A stretch of DNA of 9,345 bases from contig PLST01000451.1 in assembly GCA_003164255.1 (NCBI GenBank), forward strand, positions 1 to 9,345, read 5' to 3'. The notes under the pieces are model-generated. The model did no database searches. It was not told the DNA's origin and saw only the letters and a list, made by a program, of their open reading frames with translations. This stretch comes from Acidobacteriaceae bacterium. Lineage in GTDB: Bacteria; Acidobacteriota; Terriglobia; Terriglobales; Acidobacteriaceae. Numbering within the stretch: the stretch's first letter is position 1; the number at the start of each line of letters is the position of its first letter. Positions 1 to 7,011 of the stretch are shown one piece after another. Position numbers and translations under genes: made by a program.

Positions 1-611
1 GGAACTTCGCTCACCTTCATCCGCAACAGGCTCGCCTTCACCACCATCTCGCTGGCAAACTCCATCCCCGTGGAACGTATGTCCATGCGCAGGAAGCTAT
101 CTTTCCGGAATCCTCGCAATCCGCAATGAAAGTCTTCGCACGGCGAGTGAAACAACAATCTTCCGATGCCCGTTAGCACCGGGTTTCCAAGATAACGGTG
201 CAATGGAGGCATGGCATTCTTTGCAATACCTCCACGAAATCGATTGCCCATGACCAGGTCTGATCCTGCGCGTAGCTGCTCCAGAAACCGCATGATGTGG
301 CCGAAGTCATAACTATCGTCGGAGTCGCCCATCAGCACGTATTCTGCGCGCGCGGCAAGGATGCCGCCCTTTAGAGCGTTGCCGTAACCCTTATCCGCGA
401 CATGAATGACTCGTGCCCCTTCTGCTTCCGCGATCTCCACTGACCCATCCGTCGATCCGTTGTCACCTATGATTACCTCACCGCTAATTCCGGCATCTCT
501 AAGACTTGCCAAAGCCTTGCGGACGCACACGCCGACGGTCTCCCGCTCGTTCAGACACGGCATGACGATGGACAACTCGAACTGTTTTCCAGGAGCGGCT
601 AACTCATTCAT
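1..611 (-). CDS. Family 2 glycosyltransferase, polyprenyl-phosphate-sugar synthase type (3' end cut by window edge)
   Basis: Reading the complement from an ATG at 611-609 gives an open frame of 203 codons that runs off the left edge, so the C-terminus is missing. It opens with ELSIVMPCLNE (about residues 12-22), the nucleotide-sugar-binding start of a GT-A fold. This is followed by DNGSTDGS (50-57), the metal-binding DxD region GDSDDSYDF (95-103), FHCGLRGFR (161-169) and EFASEMVVKA (184-193). This order is typical of bacterial GT2 enzymes related to dolichyl-phosphate-mannose synthase, which move a sugar from a nucleotide donor to a polyprenyl phosphate at the inner membrane face; many have C-terminal membrane helices, which here would lie outside the window. 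The frame is open upstream to a stop at 692-690, with only a TTG as alternative start; the ATG fits the domain start, though no clear ribosome site is seen. The sugar cannot be read from sequence. Confidence 0.9.
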   Translation of the reverse strand, partial: MNELAAPGKQFELSIVMPCLNERETVGVCVRKALASLRDAGISGEVIIGDNGSTDGSVEIAEAEGARVIHVADKGYGNALKGGILAARAEYVLMGDSDDSYDFGHIMRFLEQLRAGSDLVMGNRFRGGIAKNAMPPLHRYLGNPVLTGIGRLLFHSPCEDFHCGLRGFRKDSFLRMDIRSTGMEFASEMVVKASLLRMKVSEV

Positions 612-1138
612 CTTGTCGCCAAGGACGGTAGTAACGGAAGTTCGTGAATCGTTGCTCAATAGCAGACTGATACCAACACACGATAGGAGCTATTCGGATC
701 GAGATCTTTCGCTGTCAAGTGTCGCCAGGTTCATCGTGTTCGGTAGAACACCGGTAATACCCTTAGCACATCATTCTTATATGTTTTAAGGACCGCTTTG
801 ACAATGGCGCAAATGTGCTAAACCCTGCTTGCGAGGTTACTAAATGTGTTCTATCAGAAGCGGGATTGGCATCGCGGAGCCCGGGGTTCTCGGCTGCCCT
901 AACAGGCATTCACGCGGGCATCGAGTCCTTGAATACGCGCGGGCATTCGAGGCCGCGTCGGCAGGCTCGGTTGTAATCTTCCTTCGGGACCCACCCGGAT
1001 GAACCTCACGGCTCATCGAGCATGGCGTAAATTGAAAGATCTTGGCAGGTCATGCGGCCCCGGACGGAGATTGCAGAAAGTAAGCCACCAGTTCACAGCG
1101 GTATACTGACGCGCAGCCGGGAGCCGATCTTGCGACCG
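612..1138. other. Non-coding gap between divergent GT2 and TonB receptor genes
   Basis: No convincing gene lies here; a plus-strand frame covering 406-789 is mostly antisense to the GT2 gene. Besides the minus-strand promoter, the gap has a weak plus-strand promoter candidate, TTGCGA (829-834) and TATCAG (852-857) with a 17-base spacer and four of six matches each. It also has an imperfect direct repeat: CGCGGGCATCGAG at 913-925 recurs at 938-951 with one extra T. The receptor frame is open back to 1052, so 1052-1138 may be translated if the upstream ATG is used. Confidence 0.6.
776..804 (-). promoter_or_regulatory. Sigma70-like promoter for the GT2 gene
   Basis: On the minus strand TTGTCA (804-799) and TATAAG (781-776) are separated by exactly 17 bases, each matching five of six consensus positions. 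Transcription would start near 769, leaving a leader of about 160 bases before the ATG at 611. The same -35 box read on the plus strand is a perfect TTGACA (798-803), but no good -10 lies at the right distance on that strand. Found by eye, not tested. Confidence 0.5.
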
Positions 1139-3646
1139 ATGTTCCAGTCGTTCACAATGCGCTGCCTCAAGGTCCGGGCGCGGGCCATCCTCCATTTGTT
1201 CATCGTCTCCCTCTGCGTGATAACGGTGCACGGGCAGCAGGGTAATCGCGTGCCTGCTGATCTAAAGGCGCTGGTCAGTGTGACGGTTGTCGACGAGAAT
1301 GGCCAGGCCGTCTCTGGCGCTCAGGTCACCTTGCTTGAACCGGGGAAGAACGCAGTCAATGTGCGCACCGACTTTGACGGACACTGCAGCTACGCTCCAA
1401 GGCAGCGCGCGCCCTACGAGATTCGAATTGGCAAGCCCGGGTTTTACGAGAGTGCGACGGATGGGATCGATCCGAATGAGGAAAGTCTCAGGATTGTGCT
1501 GACGCACGAGCAGATTGTGACGGAAGAGGTAAACGTATCCGACTCCCCGCCCGGCATTAACGCTGAGCGAACCTCTGACCAGGCGACCATGAATACGCCG
1601 GAGATCGTGGACGTTCCGTATCAGACTTCACGCGACATTCGTAACCTGCTGCCCTTTAATGCAGGCGTGGTGCAGGACGCGACGGGACAGGTGCACGTGG
1701 CCGGGTCAGAGAACTGGGAGGCCCTTGACGAGATTGACGGATTCGATATCCGCTCGCCCATCTATGGGTTGTTGGCCATGCGGGTGAGCGCCGACGCGGT
1801 GCGCACTATCGACACTGAGACAACGCGTTACCCGGTTGAGTTTGGCAGGGCTACGGGCGGTGTGATCGCTTTTTATACAGGGATGGGTGATAACAAGTTT
1901 CGCTTCAATGCGACGAACTTCATTCCTTCGTTCCGCGATTTGAACGGGATTCGTTTTGACCAGTTTGTTCCGCGTTTCACATTTTCAGGGCCATTGGTTC
2001 GCGACCGGGCATGGTTTTATGACGGTCTGGAGACAGAGTACGACAACATATATATAGCGGAACTTCCGGCGAACGCCGATACAGACGAGTTGTTGCGCGG
2101 CAGCAACCTCTTCAAAGTTCAGGCGAATCTAACGCCGGCCAACATCCTGACCGGAGGAGTGCTTTTTAACGACTACCACTCACCCTACGATGGCATCTCG
2201 TCATTGACGCCCCAGCAAAGCACCACCAAGCGGAATACGATTGCCTGGCTGCCGTATGTTCGAGAAAGGCTGAGCCTGCCCGGCGGTGCCCTGTTCGATG
2301 CAGGCCTTGGGGTGGACCGAATTCGCGATGGGTATGAGCCGCACGGAAACGCGCCCTATGAGGTCACCCCGGAATTGCCCTCAGGCAGCTATTTTGAGAG
2401 TCTTACCGGGCGATCAAAGCGCGTGGAAGGAACCGCAGCGCTTTATCTTCCACCTCACCTGTGGAAGGGACAGCACGATTTCAAGTTCGGGATCGACCTG
2501 GACCACGTGGGTTACAACGAAGAAATTGCCCGCGCGCCGGTGAACTATCTGCGAGAGGACGGGACGCTCCTGCGTCGGAGTACCTTTCCAGCGATAGCCC
2601 CATTTACGCTTCACAACGCCGAAATTGGTGCATACGCCCAGGACCGCTGGCGACCGCGCGCTGGACTGCTGCTGGAGCCGGGGCTGAGGTTCGATTGGGA
2701 CGAGATCATACGACGTCCGCTGCTGTCGCCACGGTTAGCTGCCGCGTACTCGCCGCCAGGGAGCGGCGACCGAACCAAGTTTTCGGCTGGAATTGGGATT
2801 TACTACGAACATACGCAGCTCGAATACCTGACGCGGGCGCTGGCGGGCATACGCTACGACACCAACTATGCAGGGGATGGAGTGACGACGACCGGCCCTA
2901 CGCAGGAAACGAGTTTTACGTATGCTCCAGGATCACTTCGCGAGGCGCGGGCATTGAACTGGAGCGTCGGCATTGAGCACAAACTCCCCTGCAACCTGTT
3001 TGCGGGAGGAAACTTTATGGAGAAGCGCACAACCGATTTGTTCACTTATGTGAATCAGAGTGGTTCGATGGCCTTGTCGGGTAATTACCAGCTGACCAAT
3101 CAACGCGCGGACCATTACGATTCGGTCGAAATCCATGCGAAACGTCAGTTTGCGAATGGGCACACGGTTTTTGCATCGTATACTCACTCCTCGGCGCATA
3201 CGAACGCCGCGCTCGACTACATGCCGACAGTTTCAGTCAGGGGCCAGCAGCAGAGCGGACCGCTCGCGTGGGATGTTCCGAACCGCATTCTCTCCTGGGG
3301 TTGGCTGCCCTTGCCGTTGGCGAAATTGAGAAAAAGCTGGGATGTTGTGTATGCGCTCGACTGGCGTACAGGATTCCCGTTTACGCCGGTGAACGCCAAC
3401 CAGCAGGTAACGGGAGGGGCCGGGTCAGGGCGTTTTCCTGACTACGCCAACTTCAGTCCGGGGCTCGAGTGGCGATTCCACTTTCGTGGCGCCTATGTTG
3501 GTTTGCGCGGAGTGATGGAGAATGCGACGGACCGGAGCGACCCGGCGGTGGTGAATCCAGTTGTGGATTCACCAGAGTACGGGACATTCAGCGAGTTTCA
3601 GGGGCGAGCGTTCACGGCGCGGCTTCGGCTAATCGGGACAAAGTGA
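1139..3646 (+). CDS. Oar-like TonB-dependent outer-membrane receptor with N-terminal CarboxypepD_reg-like domain
   Basis: An outer-membrane beta-barrel importer driven by TonB, substrate unknown. From the ATG at 1139 it has 835 residues. A signal peptide covers about residues 1-32 (basic MRCLKVRARA, then a hydrophobic stretch, likely cleavage near VHG-QQ). A carboxypeptidase-regulatory-like Ig-type domain follows (about 42-122, with VTVVDENGQAVSGAQVTLL), then a possible TonB-box region QIVTEEVNVSD (about 125-135). Next come a plug domain (about 150-250, including AGSENWEALDEIDGFD and VEFGRATGGVIAF) and a long barrel rich in alternating aromatic strands. The frame is open to an ATG at 1052, but that start adds a charged stretch before the signal peptide; an ATG at 1157 would give the cleanest signal peptide. 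No strong ribosome site supports any of the three. The protein is shorter than the roughly 1000-1200 residues common in Acidobacteriota Oar-like receptors and ends in LRLIGTK, without the usual terminal Phe/Trp. No transport or degradation genes adjoin it. Confidence 0.9.
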   Translation: MFQSFTMRCLKVRARAILHLFIVSLCVITVHGQQGNRVPADLKALVSVTVVDENGQAVSGAQVTLLEPGKNAVNVRTDFDGHCSYAPRQRAPYEIRIGKPGFYESATDGIDPNEESLRIVLTHEQIVTEEVNVSDSPPGINAERTSDQATMNTPEIVDVPYQTSRDIRNLLPFNAGVVQDATGQVHVAGSENWEALDEIDGFDIRSPIYGLLAMRVSADAVRTIDTETTRYPVEFGRATGGVIAFYTGMGDNKFRFNATNFIPSFRDLNGIRFDQFVPRFTFSGPLVRDRAWFYDGLETEYDNIYIAELPANADTDELLRGSNLFKVQANLTPANILTGGVLFNDYHSPYDGISSLTPQQSTTKRNTIAWLPYVRERLSLPGGALFDAGLGVDRIRDGYEPHGNAPYEVTPELPSGSYFESLTGRSKRVEGTAALYLPPHLWKGQHDFKFGIDLDHVGYNEEIARAPVNYLREDGTLLRRSTFPAIAPFTLHNAEIGAYAQDRWRPRAGLLLEPGLRFDWDEIIRRPLLSPRLAAAYSPPGSGDRTKFSAGIGIYYEHTQLEYLTRALAGIRYDTNYAGDGVTTTGPTQETSFTYAPGSLREARALNWSVGIEHKLPCNLFAGGNFMEKRTTDLFTYVNQSGSMALSGNYQLTNQRADHYDSVEIHAKRQFANGHTVFASYTHSSAHTNAALDYMPTVSVRGQQQSGPLAWDVPNRILSWGWLPLPLAKLRKSWDVVYALDWRTGFPFTPVNANQQVTGGAGSGRFPDYANFSPGLEWRFHFRGAYVGLRGVMENATDRSDPAVVNPVVDSPEYGTFSEFQGRAFTARLRLIGTK

Positions 3647-3660
3647 AATGGGGTTGATGA

Positions 3661-3703
3661 TGGAAGGCCGCGGGATGAATGCGAAACTCTTCGCGGCCTT
3701 CCA
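3661..3703. terminator. Hairpin between convergent receptor and amt genes, possible bidirectional terminator
   Basis: A perfect 12-bp inverted repeat, TGGAAGGCCGCG at 3661-3672 and its complement at 3692-3703, encloses a 19-base loop. It begins 14 bases after the receptor stop and ends two bases before the stop codon of the minus-strand amt gene, as expected for a terminator serving both. Neither side has a clear T-run, so termination would have to depend on the stem or on Rho. An inner alternative stem GCGAA/TTCGC (3681-3685 with 3690-3694) competes with the base of the outer one. Confidence 0.55.
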
Positions 3704-3705
3704 GG

Positions 3706-5001
3706 CTACCGGTACGATTCGTCGCGATGAATCACAAACTCAGGATATGCGCCCCCGCCCAGCTCATGCAGGTCCATGCCGATGCGTTCGCCGTCGGGAT
3801 CGACCCTGAACGGAACAAACCGGTTGAGGAGCCAGAACAGCAAATAGACGAGCGGCAGAAAGATGCCGAGCAGGGTGGCGATGCCGATCATCTGAGCGAT
3901 CAACTGGCCGCGCTGGGATGCGAATAAACCCGCGGCGAACAATCCCCATAGTCCGGCGACGGCGTGAACCGAGATGGCGCCGGAGGGGTCGTCGATTGAG
4001 AGCGCAAGCTCGAAGACCTCAACGAGCAAAGGAGTAGCCACACCAGCTACGATTCCGATAAAGAGCGAGGCGGCGGGCGAGACGAGGGCAGCGCAGGCGC
4101 TTGACGCCACGAGTCCAGCCATCCAGCCATTGGCGCAAAGGCTCGCATCTGGCTTGCCGAAACGAATGTGGGTCACCGAATATGTGGCTGCCAGCGCCGT
4201 AGAGGCACAAAGAATAGTATTGACGGCGTTCAGTGGCAGCGAGGCCAACGGGGCATTCAGCCACAGGATCGCGCCTGCCATATTCCAGGCCAACCAGCCG
4301 ACGAGGCTAACAAAGCACCCGAAGAGGACATAGGCGGCGTTATGCCCTGGCATTGCGGTGGAGAAGCCTTCTTTTGGGAACTTTCCACGCCGGGGGCCGG
4401 CGATCCAAATGACAGCCATGGCGCTTATTCCGCCGAGGACATGGACGGCGCCGGCTCCGCCGGCATCAAGAAAGCCTGCACCAAGCGCGAAGTTGACTCC
4501 AAGCTGGGCCAGCCAACCGCCATTCCAGATCCAGTGAGCGGCGAGCGGAAAGACCACGGCAGCAATGACGGCGGCGCTTGCGCAACCGGCAGCGAGCCGC
4601 CAGCGATCGGCGCCTGAGCCCCAGGGAAGCATGGCGGCAAGAGCGACGGCGAGAAACTCGAAAAGGAGCATGAGCTGCGATTGCACCGTGGATGAGCTCA
4701 TGCCGGACAGGAAAAGAGGGCCAGCACCGAGCCAGTTCCAGGACTTGCCGGCAAGATGGAAACTGTGGCTTGAACTCGCTGAAAGGCATCCGGCAAACGC
4801 AGCGCCAACGATGGCAAATACGATGGCGGTGACGGCTACGATGGCGAGGTTGCCGAGAAGCGCCTGGGCGGCTGACCGAGAGCGCCCCAGGCCGGCATTG
4901 ATCAATGCCACGCCGGCAATGGCGAGAGGAGCCACCAGCAAGAGCGCTAGGGTCAGTACGATGAGGGTATCGGACATGACAGGAGGCACGGTCGGCGTCA
5001 T
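3706..5001 (-). CDS. amt: Ammonium transporter, Amt/MEP/Rh family, divergent
   Basis: A 431-residue inner-membrane ammonium channel, normal length for the family, with about eleven hydrophobic helices. The recognisable core includes W159 in HWIWNGGWLAQLG and DAGGAGAVHV, with D179 and H187 matching E. coli AmtB D160 and H168. It also includes MPGHNAAYVLFG, GKPDASLCANGWMAGLV, and SVHAVAGLWG, with H346 matching H318 of the twin-histidine pore. The cytosolic tail RIGMDLHELGGGAYPE is the usual Amt C-terminal motif that regulates gating. By eye, AmtB F107 has no clear Phe counterpart, F215 is Trp (W239) and S219 is Gly (G243), while D160 and both histidines are kept. The stretch between W159 and D179 is about eight residues longer than in AmtB, a trait I recall from some other Amt subgroups. 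The start overlaps the upstream small gene as ATGA (5001-4998), implying coupled translation. No glnK lies beside it in this window. Confidence 0.93.
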   Translation of the reverse strand: MTPTVPPVMSDTLIVLTLALLLVAPLAIAGVALINAGLGRSRSAAQALLGNLAIVAVTAIVFAIVGAAFAGCLSASSSHSFHLAGKSWNWLGAGPLFLSGMSSSTVQSQLMLLFEFLAVALAAMLPWGSGADRWRLAAGCASAAVIAAVVFPLAAHWIWNGGWLAQLGVNFALGAGFLDAGGAGAVHVLGGISAMAVIWIAGPRRGKFPKEGFSTAMPGHNAAYVLFGCFVSLVGWLAWNMAGAILWLNAPLASLPLNAVNTILCASTALAATYSVTHIRFGKPDASLCANGWMAGLVASSACAALVSPAASLFIGIVAGVATPLLVEVFELALSIDDPSGAISVHAVAGLWGLFAAGLFASQRGQLIAQMIGIATLLGIFLPLVYLLFWLLNRFVPFRVDPDGERIGMDLHELGGGAYPEFVIHRDESYR

Positions 5002-5180
5002 GGGCGGCTCTCTCCACGAGGAAGCATGTGGCCGCGCACTGCCACGCCCAGGCCGAGGGCCTCAACGGCAAGACCGCAGAGGACGAAGGCGGCGCGCTGC
5101 GCCGGGTCAGCAAAAAGGACGATCGCGGCAATAGCGAGGAAGAATCCAGCTGGCATGACAAATAATCCGGCGTACTTCAT
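4998..5180 (-). CDS. Small two-helix membrane protein coupled to amt
   Basis: A 60-residue protein with two hydrophobic segments, AGLFVMPAGFFLAIAAIVLF (about 4-23) and a second at about 31-50, joined by a short acidic/basic turn (ADPAQR), and a basic tail. I do not recognise a family. Support for a real gene is good: the ATG at 5180 is preceded by purine-rich GGAAAGGAAAGG, a strong ribosome-binding region about 2-10 bases upstream, and its TGA overlaps the amt ATG by four bases. It is the first gene of the pair, so amt translation may depend on it. Its size and place suggest an accessory or assembly partner of the channel, but this is inference. A chance leader peptide serving only to couple translation is the alternative. 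Confidence 0.7.
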   Translation of the reverse strand: MKYAGLFVMPAGFFLAIAAIVLFADPAQRAAFVLCGLAVEALGLGVAVRGHMLPRGESRP

Positions 5181-5229
5181 GGCCTTTCCTTTCCGAGCCC
5201 ATAGGGATAAATGAGGAACAAACTAATCA

Positions 5230-5253
5230 GGGGGCAGTATGGGTTGGGGCGGG
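5230..5253 (+). other. G-quadruplex-type motif upstream of the amt operon
   Basis: Four G-runs of 5, 3, 4 and 3 bases (5230-5234, 5241-5243, 5246-5249, 5251-5253) are separated by loops of 6, 2 and 1 bases, which satisfies the usual G3+N1-7 pattern. The G-rich strand is the template strand for the amt operon, and the motif lies 50-73 bases upstream of its first start codon, next to the candidate -10 box. Whether it folds is unknown. Confidence 0.5.
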
Positions 5254-5283
5254 ATAAAAATCCTCTACCCGTTGTCTCGTCAG
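5254..5283 (-). promoter_or_regulatory. Weak promoter candidate for the amt operon
   Basis: On the minus strand CTGACG (5283-5278) and TTTTAT (5259-5254) are 18 bases apart, giving a leader of roughly 65 bases before the small membrane gene. The match to sigma70 consensus is only fair. I searched this gap for a sigma54 -24/-12 pattern (GG, ten bases, GC within TGGCAC/TTGC boxes), common for nitrogen-regulated amt genes, and found none. Confidence 0.3.
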
Positions 5284-5301
5284 GTCGACTGTTACGCGCT
5301 G

Positions 5302-5321
5302 ATGAATTCCCTTATGAATTC
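5302..5321. repeat. Paired ATGAATTC direct repeat upstream of amt operon
   Basis: ATGAATTC occurs at 5302-5309 and again at 5314-5321, start to start 12 bases, a little over one helical turn. Each copy holds the palindrome GAATTC. They lie just upstream of the candidate -35 of the amt operon, where an activator could sit. A short repeat like this can also arise by chance. Confidence 0.35.
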
Positions 5322-5453
5322 TATAGCAACGGGTGCTGTGGCCTTTGCGGTGGGGATCACGACACCAAGGCGGGCTCGCACTCAAGGGTTTTTGGGGCGG
5401 ATCTTCGACACTTCGGCCCCGATGCGGTTCTTTCTCGATAGTGCTTCCATTCT

Positions 5454-6413
5454 TCAAGCACCTATTGATTGGGTAAACTTACCAACTTCCCGCAACGCCT
5501 GGCGGCCGCCAGCGAGCACTCCACACATGGAAACGAAGCCGTGGATCATTCCCGGATACCGGGAAACGATGGTGGGCACCCCGGCCTTTTGGAGGCGCAT
5601 TGCATAGGCCTCACCTTCATCGCGCAGCGGATCGAACTCGGCGGTAATTACGAGCGCCGGAGGAAGGCCAGTGAGATCGGTCGCAAGCAAAGGCGAGACC
5701 TCCGGGTGGCTCGCCTGATCGGCGGAGGCGATATAGTGACCGGTGAACCATTGCATCGCCTTGCGAGTGAGGAAGTATCCTTCGCCAAATTCCCGGTGCG
5801 AGGCGGTCTCAAATGAACTTTGATCGGTGACGGGATAGATCAGCACTTGCGCGGCCAGAGCGGGACCACCCGCATCCCGGCAGCGCATTGCGACCACGGT
5901 TGCGAGGTTGCCACCGGCGCTATCGCCACCGACGGCGATTCGGCGTTCGTCAATGCCCAGCCGCTCCGCGTTGGCGGCCACCCAGATGGTGGCGGCGTGC
6001 GCATCTTCGACTCCGGCCGGGAATTTGTGCTCAGGGGCGAGCCGATAGTCCACTGAGATCACTACGGCGTCCGATTCGCGGGCAAGGGCGCGGCAGACAG
6101 CGTCGTGTGTATCGAGATTGAAGAGCACGAAGCCGCCGCCGTGAAAGTAGATGAGCGCGGGACGAAGTCCGCCGCGCCCGCTTGCGTAGAGACGCGCGGG
6201 CACGCCGCCGCCTTGTGCCGGGATGGACAGGTCCTCGACACGCTCCAAAGGATGGGGCTGACCGCCGAGCAACTTCATGGGCCCTGTCCGGCCGATGCGG
6301 GCTTCTACGGGGTCCAGGGTCTCAATCCGCGGGGCAGCCAGAGTGTCAAATCGCTCCAGCAGCGCGCGAGCTTCCGGGTCAAGACGTTCGCTTCGAATGA
6401 CAGGTTCGGGCAT
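5454..6413 (-). CDS. Alpha/beta-hydrolase, hormone-sensitive-lipase (family IV) esterase
   Basis: A 319-residue cytoplasmic carboxylester hydrolase, normal length for family IV esterases. The oxyanion-hole motif HGGGF is at 91-95, and YRLAPEHKFPAGVED, a family hallmark, at 123-137. The nucleophile elbow GDSAGGN is at 163-169 with Ser165, followed by DPLRDEGEAY with Asp261 and MIHGF with His291, so the catalytic triad Ser165-Asp261-His291 is complete. No signal peptide is seen. The ATG at 6413 is preceded by CCGAGG about seven bases upstream, a reasonable ribosome site. It is divergent from the four-helix protein gene and 273 bases from the downstream amt operon, so it is probably transcribed alone. 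The natural substrate cannot be deduced; members usually act on short-chain acyl esters or aryl esters. Confidence 0.93.
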   Translation of the reverse strand: MPEPVIRSERLDPEARALLERFDTLAAPRIETLDPVEARIGRTGPMKLLGGQPHPLERVEDLSIPAQGGGVPARLYASGRGGLRPALIYFHGGGFVLFNLDTHDAVCRALARESDAVVISVDYRLAPEHKFPAGVEDAHAATIWVAANAERLGIDERRIAVGGDSAGGNLATVVAMRCRDAGGPALAAQVLIYPVTDQSSFETASHREFGEGYFLTRKAMQWFTGHYIASADQASHPEVSPLLATDLTGLPPALVITAEFDPLRDEGEAYAMRLQKAGVPTIVSRYPGMIHGFVSMCGVLAGGRQALREVGKFTQSIGA

Positions 6414-6582
6414 GGGGAAACCTCGGAATGATGATAAATCGGTGCAAGCAGCGGTCGAGCGAGGCGCGCAGGATGGCGAGTTCGCAAGTTGCAGACAGGC
6501 AAGCAGGTGGTCAACTTCCCGAGTGGTCGGCCTTCGCTGTGTCCCTTACGAATTCCTTTCGCAGCACGGTCAATAATGAGCT

Positions 6583-6990
6583 ATGTACAACCGTCTGGAT
6601 CGGGCCCATCGGGCTCTTCCTGTCATTCTTGGTGCCATGACGCTGGCTGACGTTGGAGTGCTTCTGGTTTGGGACGCGCGGCCGGGGATCTTTCCCGCAC
6701 GGAGCCATGATTTTCTCGGGGCTTTTTCGCTGGCGATGATCGCCGTAGCTTATCTGGCGTACCAGATTGTTCATCGGCCACCCTTGAAGGAACTGGCGAA
6801 GGCAATCCTGCTGGCAGTGGCTTTTTTATTTTGGGCGGCGAATCAGTTGTGGCCGGCTTCGCCGCAGGCGACGCTGTTTAACGACATTGCGATCGCGCTC
6901 TTTGTCTTTGACGTCTTCCTGGTGATGATCGGCTGGCCGCCGACATCGCCGGACAGTTCTTTCGCCGAAACCCGCACGGAGGGTGAATAA
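6583..6990 (+). CDS. Four-helix membrane protein of unknown function
   Basis: A 135-residue protein with four clear hydrophobic helices at about 11-30, 45-63, 71-89 and 98-117, short loops, and a polar acidic tail (SPDSSFAETRTEGE). I do not recognise a family, and no catalytic or metal-binding motif stands out. An in-frame TGA at 6577-6579 makes the ATG at 6583 the earliest possible start. No good ribosome site precedes it, so translation may be weak or leaderless. A later ATG at 6637 would cut into the first helix. The regular helix spacing over the whole frame, and the lack of any competing gene on the other strand, favour a real gene. It converges with the GT87 gene, with only 21 bases between stop codons. 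Confidence 0.7.
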   Translation: MYNRLDRAHRALPVILGAMTLADVGVLLVWDARPGIFPARSHDFLGAFSLAMIAVAYLAYQIVHRPPLKELAKAILLAVAFLFWAANQLWPASPQATLFNDIAIALFVFDVFLVMIGWPPTSPDSSFAETRTEGE

Positions 6991-7011
6991 ACGGGATGGG
7001 GTTGTGAGGAG

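Noticed and set aside
406..789. 127-codon open frame on the plus strand
   Set aside because: It is antisense to the GT2 gene, whose minus-strand frame carries all family motifs, and its translation has no domain features.
2461..2976. 171-codon frame in another phase of the receptor gene
   Set aside because: Arg/Gly-rich translation typical of a shifted reading of GC-rich coding DNA; the receptor frame is intact through it.
4565..5134. 189-codon plus-strand frame antisense to amt
   Set aside because: Low-complexity Ala/Arg translation expected opposite a membrane-protein gene in GC-rich DNA.
4466..5161. 231-codon minus-strand frame overlapping amt
   Set aside because: Out of phase with amt and very Arg-, Ser- and Cys-rich; amt itself has clear family motifs across the same bases.
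5181..5453. Search for a sigma54/NtrC promoter before amt
   Set aside because: No GG-N10-GC pair in the right context was found; the nearest look-alike (GGCC...TTGC) has 14 bases between the two dinucleotides.
5239..5607. 122-codon plus-strand frame between amt operon and esterase
   Set aside because: Its 3' part is antisense to the esterase gene and no ribosome site or recognisable motif is present.
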